NCBI RefSeq assembly: GCF_040580765.1
Contig: NZ_CP158687.1
Span: 2,356,001 to 2,420,000, forward strand
Length of the DNA stretch: 64,000 nucleotides
Source of the DNA: Lentibacter algarum
Lineage (GTDB): Bacteria; Pseudomonadota; Alphaproteobacteria; Rhodobacterales; Rhodobacteraceae
Direction of reading: 5' to 3'
Shown here: positions 63,801 through 64,000 of the stretch, piece by piece
How the letters are laid out: the number at the start of each line of letters is the position of its first letter
Position numbering within the stretch: the first letter of the stretch is position 1
The notes under the pieces: generated by a model
Seen by the model: the letters and a program-made list of their open reading frames with translations, nothing else
Database searches by the model: none
Told to the model about the DNA's origin: nothing
Made by a program: the position numbers and the translations under genes

Positions 63801-64000
63801 ATGGAACAGCAACATGACTGCTCCCGACATGCAGGCAGCCATCGCCGCAGCCCCATCAGCAGAAGTGGCACAAACCTTGGCGATGCCTGGACCAACGGGT
63901 GAGTCCAACAAACTGACATTGGAGCCACGCGCGCCACTGCTTTGTCTTGGGCCAAGCGCCGAAACGGCAGAAGCGCAAGCCTCTCTGGTCCGCGCAATGG
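60811..64000 (+). CDS. putA: bifunctional proline dehydrogenase / P5C dehydrogenase PutA (partial)
   Basis: At least 1063 codons, open at the right edge. The N-terminal part has an arm domain, then the proline dehydrogenase barrel (MVRLVKGAYWDTEVKRAQ, FPVFTAKPATDVSY, ATHNAHTVAAVL and HGMGEALHD for FAD and substrate). Then follows the aldehyde dehydrogenase: SPWNFPLAIFTGQ, GGVAFTGSTETA, ETGGLNAMIVD with the glutamate, and the catalytic cysteine in SAGQRCSALR. It oxidises proline to glutamate in two channelled steps. The ATG at 60811 follows GGAGGAG. No N-terminal ribbon-helix-helix domain, so regulation comes from the divergent PutR. Confidence 0.96.
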   Translation, partial: MPKNTQKSPLRTKISANMYANEATTLQRLIEEAGLSQETRQRISADAATLVRGIRESSDPGMMEVFLAEYGLSTDEGIALMCLAEALLRVPDAETIDALIEDKIAQSDWASHLGESTSPLVNASTWALMLTGKVLDEPAPGIIGSLRSAVKRLGEPVIRTAVGRAMKEMGRQFVLGETIVGAMERAAKMEAKGYTYSYDMLGEAARTEGDAKRYHLAYSRAITAIAQACTHAEIRENPGISVKLSALHPRYEEAQRSRVMDELAPRLRSLALLAKSAGMGLNVDAEEADRLAISMDVIEEVLSEPALAGWDGFGVVVQAYGQRAGDAIELLNALATRLDRRIMVRLVKGAYWDTEVKRAQVEGVEGFPVFTAKPATDVSYIANAKKLLGMTGRIYPQFATHNAHTVAAVLDMARDMGVSNHAYEFQRLHGMGEALHDIVLKDRGSHCRIYAPVGAHRDLLAYLVRRLLENGANSSFVNQIVDEDVPAEEVAACPFDALADAQPNITQAPDLFAPERANSKGFDITHEPTLARIEKARKAFAAHVWDAAPLIAGKAKPAKAHVVLNPANPADTVGKVAFASAADVETALTAAAPWDATPETRAKVLNKAADLYEKHFGELFAQLAREAGKIMLDQVGELREAVDFLRYYAANAPHETPVGTFTCISPWNFPLAIFTGQVSAALAAGNAVLAKPAEQTSLIAYRAVQILHEAGVPTSALQLLPGAGDVGAALTSDPRVGGVAFTGSTETALLIRKSMANNLAPGAPLIAETGGLNAMIVDSTALPEQAVQAIVESAFQSAGQRCSALRCLYVQDDIAESLTHMLKGAMDELSIGAPWLLSTDVGPVIDEEARAGIAAHIETARAEGRLLHELRTPNSGTFIAPTLIKVGSIADMGREIFGPVLHLATFKSSEIDTVVDTINATGYGLTFGLQTRIDDRVQHICERIHAGNIYVNRNQIGAIVGSQPFGGEGLSGTGPKAGGPNYLPRFVAPSAQAAHGAWNSNMTAPDMQAAIAAAPSAEVAQTLAMPGPTGESNKLTLEPRAPLLCLGPSAETAEAQASLVRAM

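Overview
The window looks like a chromosome segment of a marine alphaproteobacterium of the Roseobacter group (Rhodobacteraceae). The reasons are the sulfopyruvate decarboxylase pair ComDE, a DUF5368 membrane protein, the pcm-tolC-PopZ-like cluster, a fused MrpAB antiporter operon, a TAXI-type solute-binding protein, a trifunctional-style PutA with a divergent Lrp-type regulator, and moderately GC-rich coding with short ATGA overlaps. No species can be named from sequence alone.

Positions 1-46046 are mostly ordinary core genome. 1-4132: sulfonate catabolism (comDE), an orphan Rieske oxygenase and ttcA. 4189-12030: an EAL-domain protein, yidC, a MOSC protein, engB, argB, a fatty acid hydroxylase-type protein, a ferredoxin-like protein and SixA, nearly all on the plus strand with tight spacing. 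11996-23165: DUF2235 hydrolase, ornithine/lysine decarboxylase with a divergent Lrp regulator, valS, a crotonase, a 56-residue Tat-signal peptide, a HisC-like aminotransferase, a NicO nickel/cobalt exporter with DUF1007, and PPK2. 23397-35811: regulators, dtd, an aminotransferase, an MsbA-type ABC exporter, a glycosyltransferase, ygfZ, efp, cobQ, a PopZ-like protein, tolC and pcm. A tRNA-Cys follows, then a six-gene mrp Na+/H+ antiporter operon (37367-43317). After that come small unknown genes, a cobalamin riboswitch in front of an unrecognised gene, and a TAXI solute-binding protein without its permease.

46047-49913 is a damaged stretch. A 1.5 kb IS3-family element sits 7 bp upstream of the TAXI gene on one side and abuts a 58-codon remnant of glpD on the other. 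An intact glpR-like regulator survives, then more than 1 kb without a convincing gene.

49947-59231 is a small (about 9.2 kb) AT-richer integrative element in tRNA-Leu(TAA), bounded by a perfect 54-bp direct repeat. The repeat is the 5' part of the tRNA gene, so the element now supplies the 5' half and upstream region of the working tRNA. It encodes a tyrosine integrase, three very small Cys-rich proteins, an HTH/coiled-coil protein, a serine resolvase, a secreted glutathione peroxidase-like protein, a large protein with family-A-polymerase-like motifs, a VOC protein, a UPF0149 protein and a Cys-rich winged-helix-like protein. It also carries two 137-nt homologous sequences on the minus strand that look like paralogous structured RNAs ending in intrinsic terminators. 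This element is the most likely site of something undescribed.

The chromosome resumes at 59232 with a VOC protein, a TPR protein, and the divergent regulator/putA pair; putA runs off the right edge. All functional calls are from reading motifs and context; no database search was possible.
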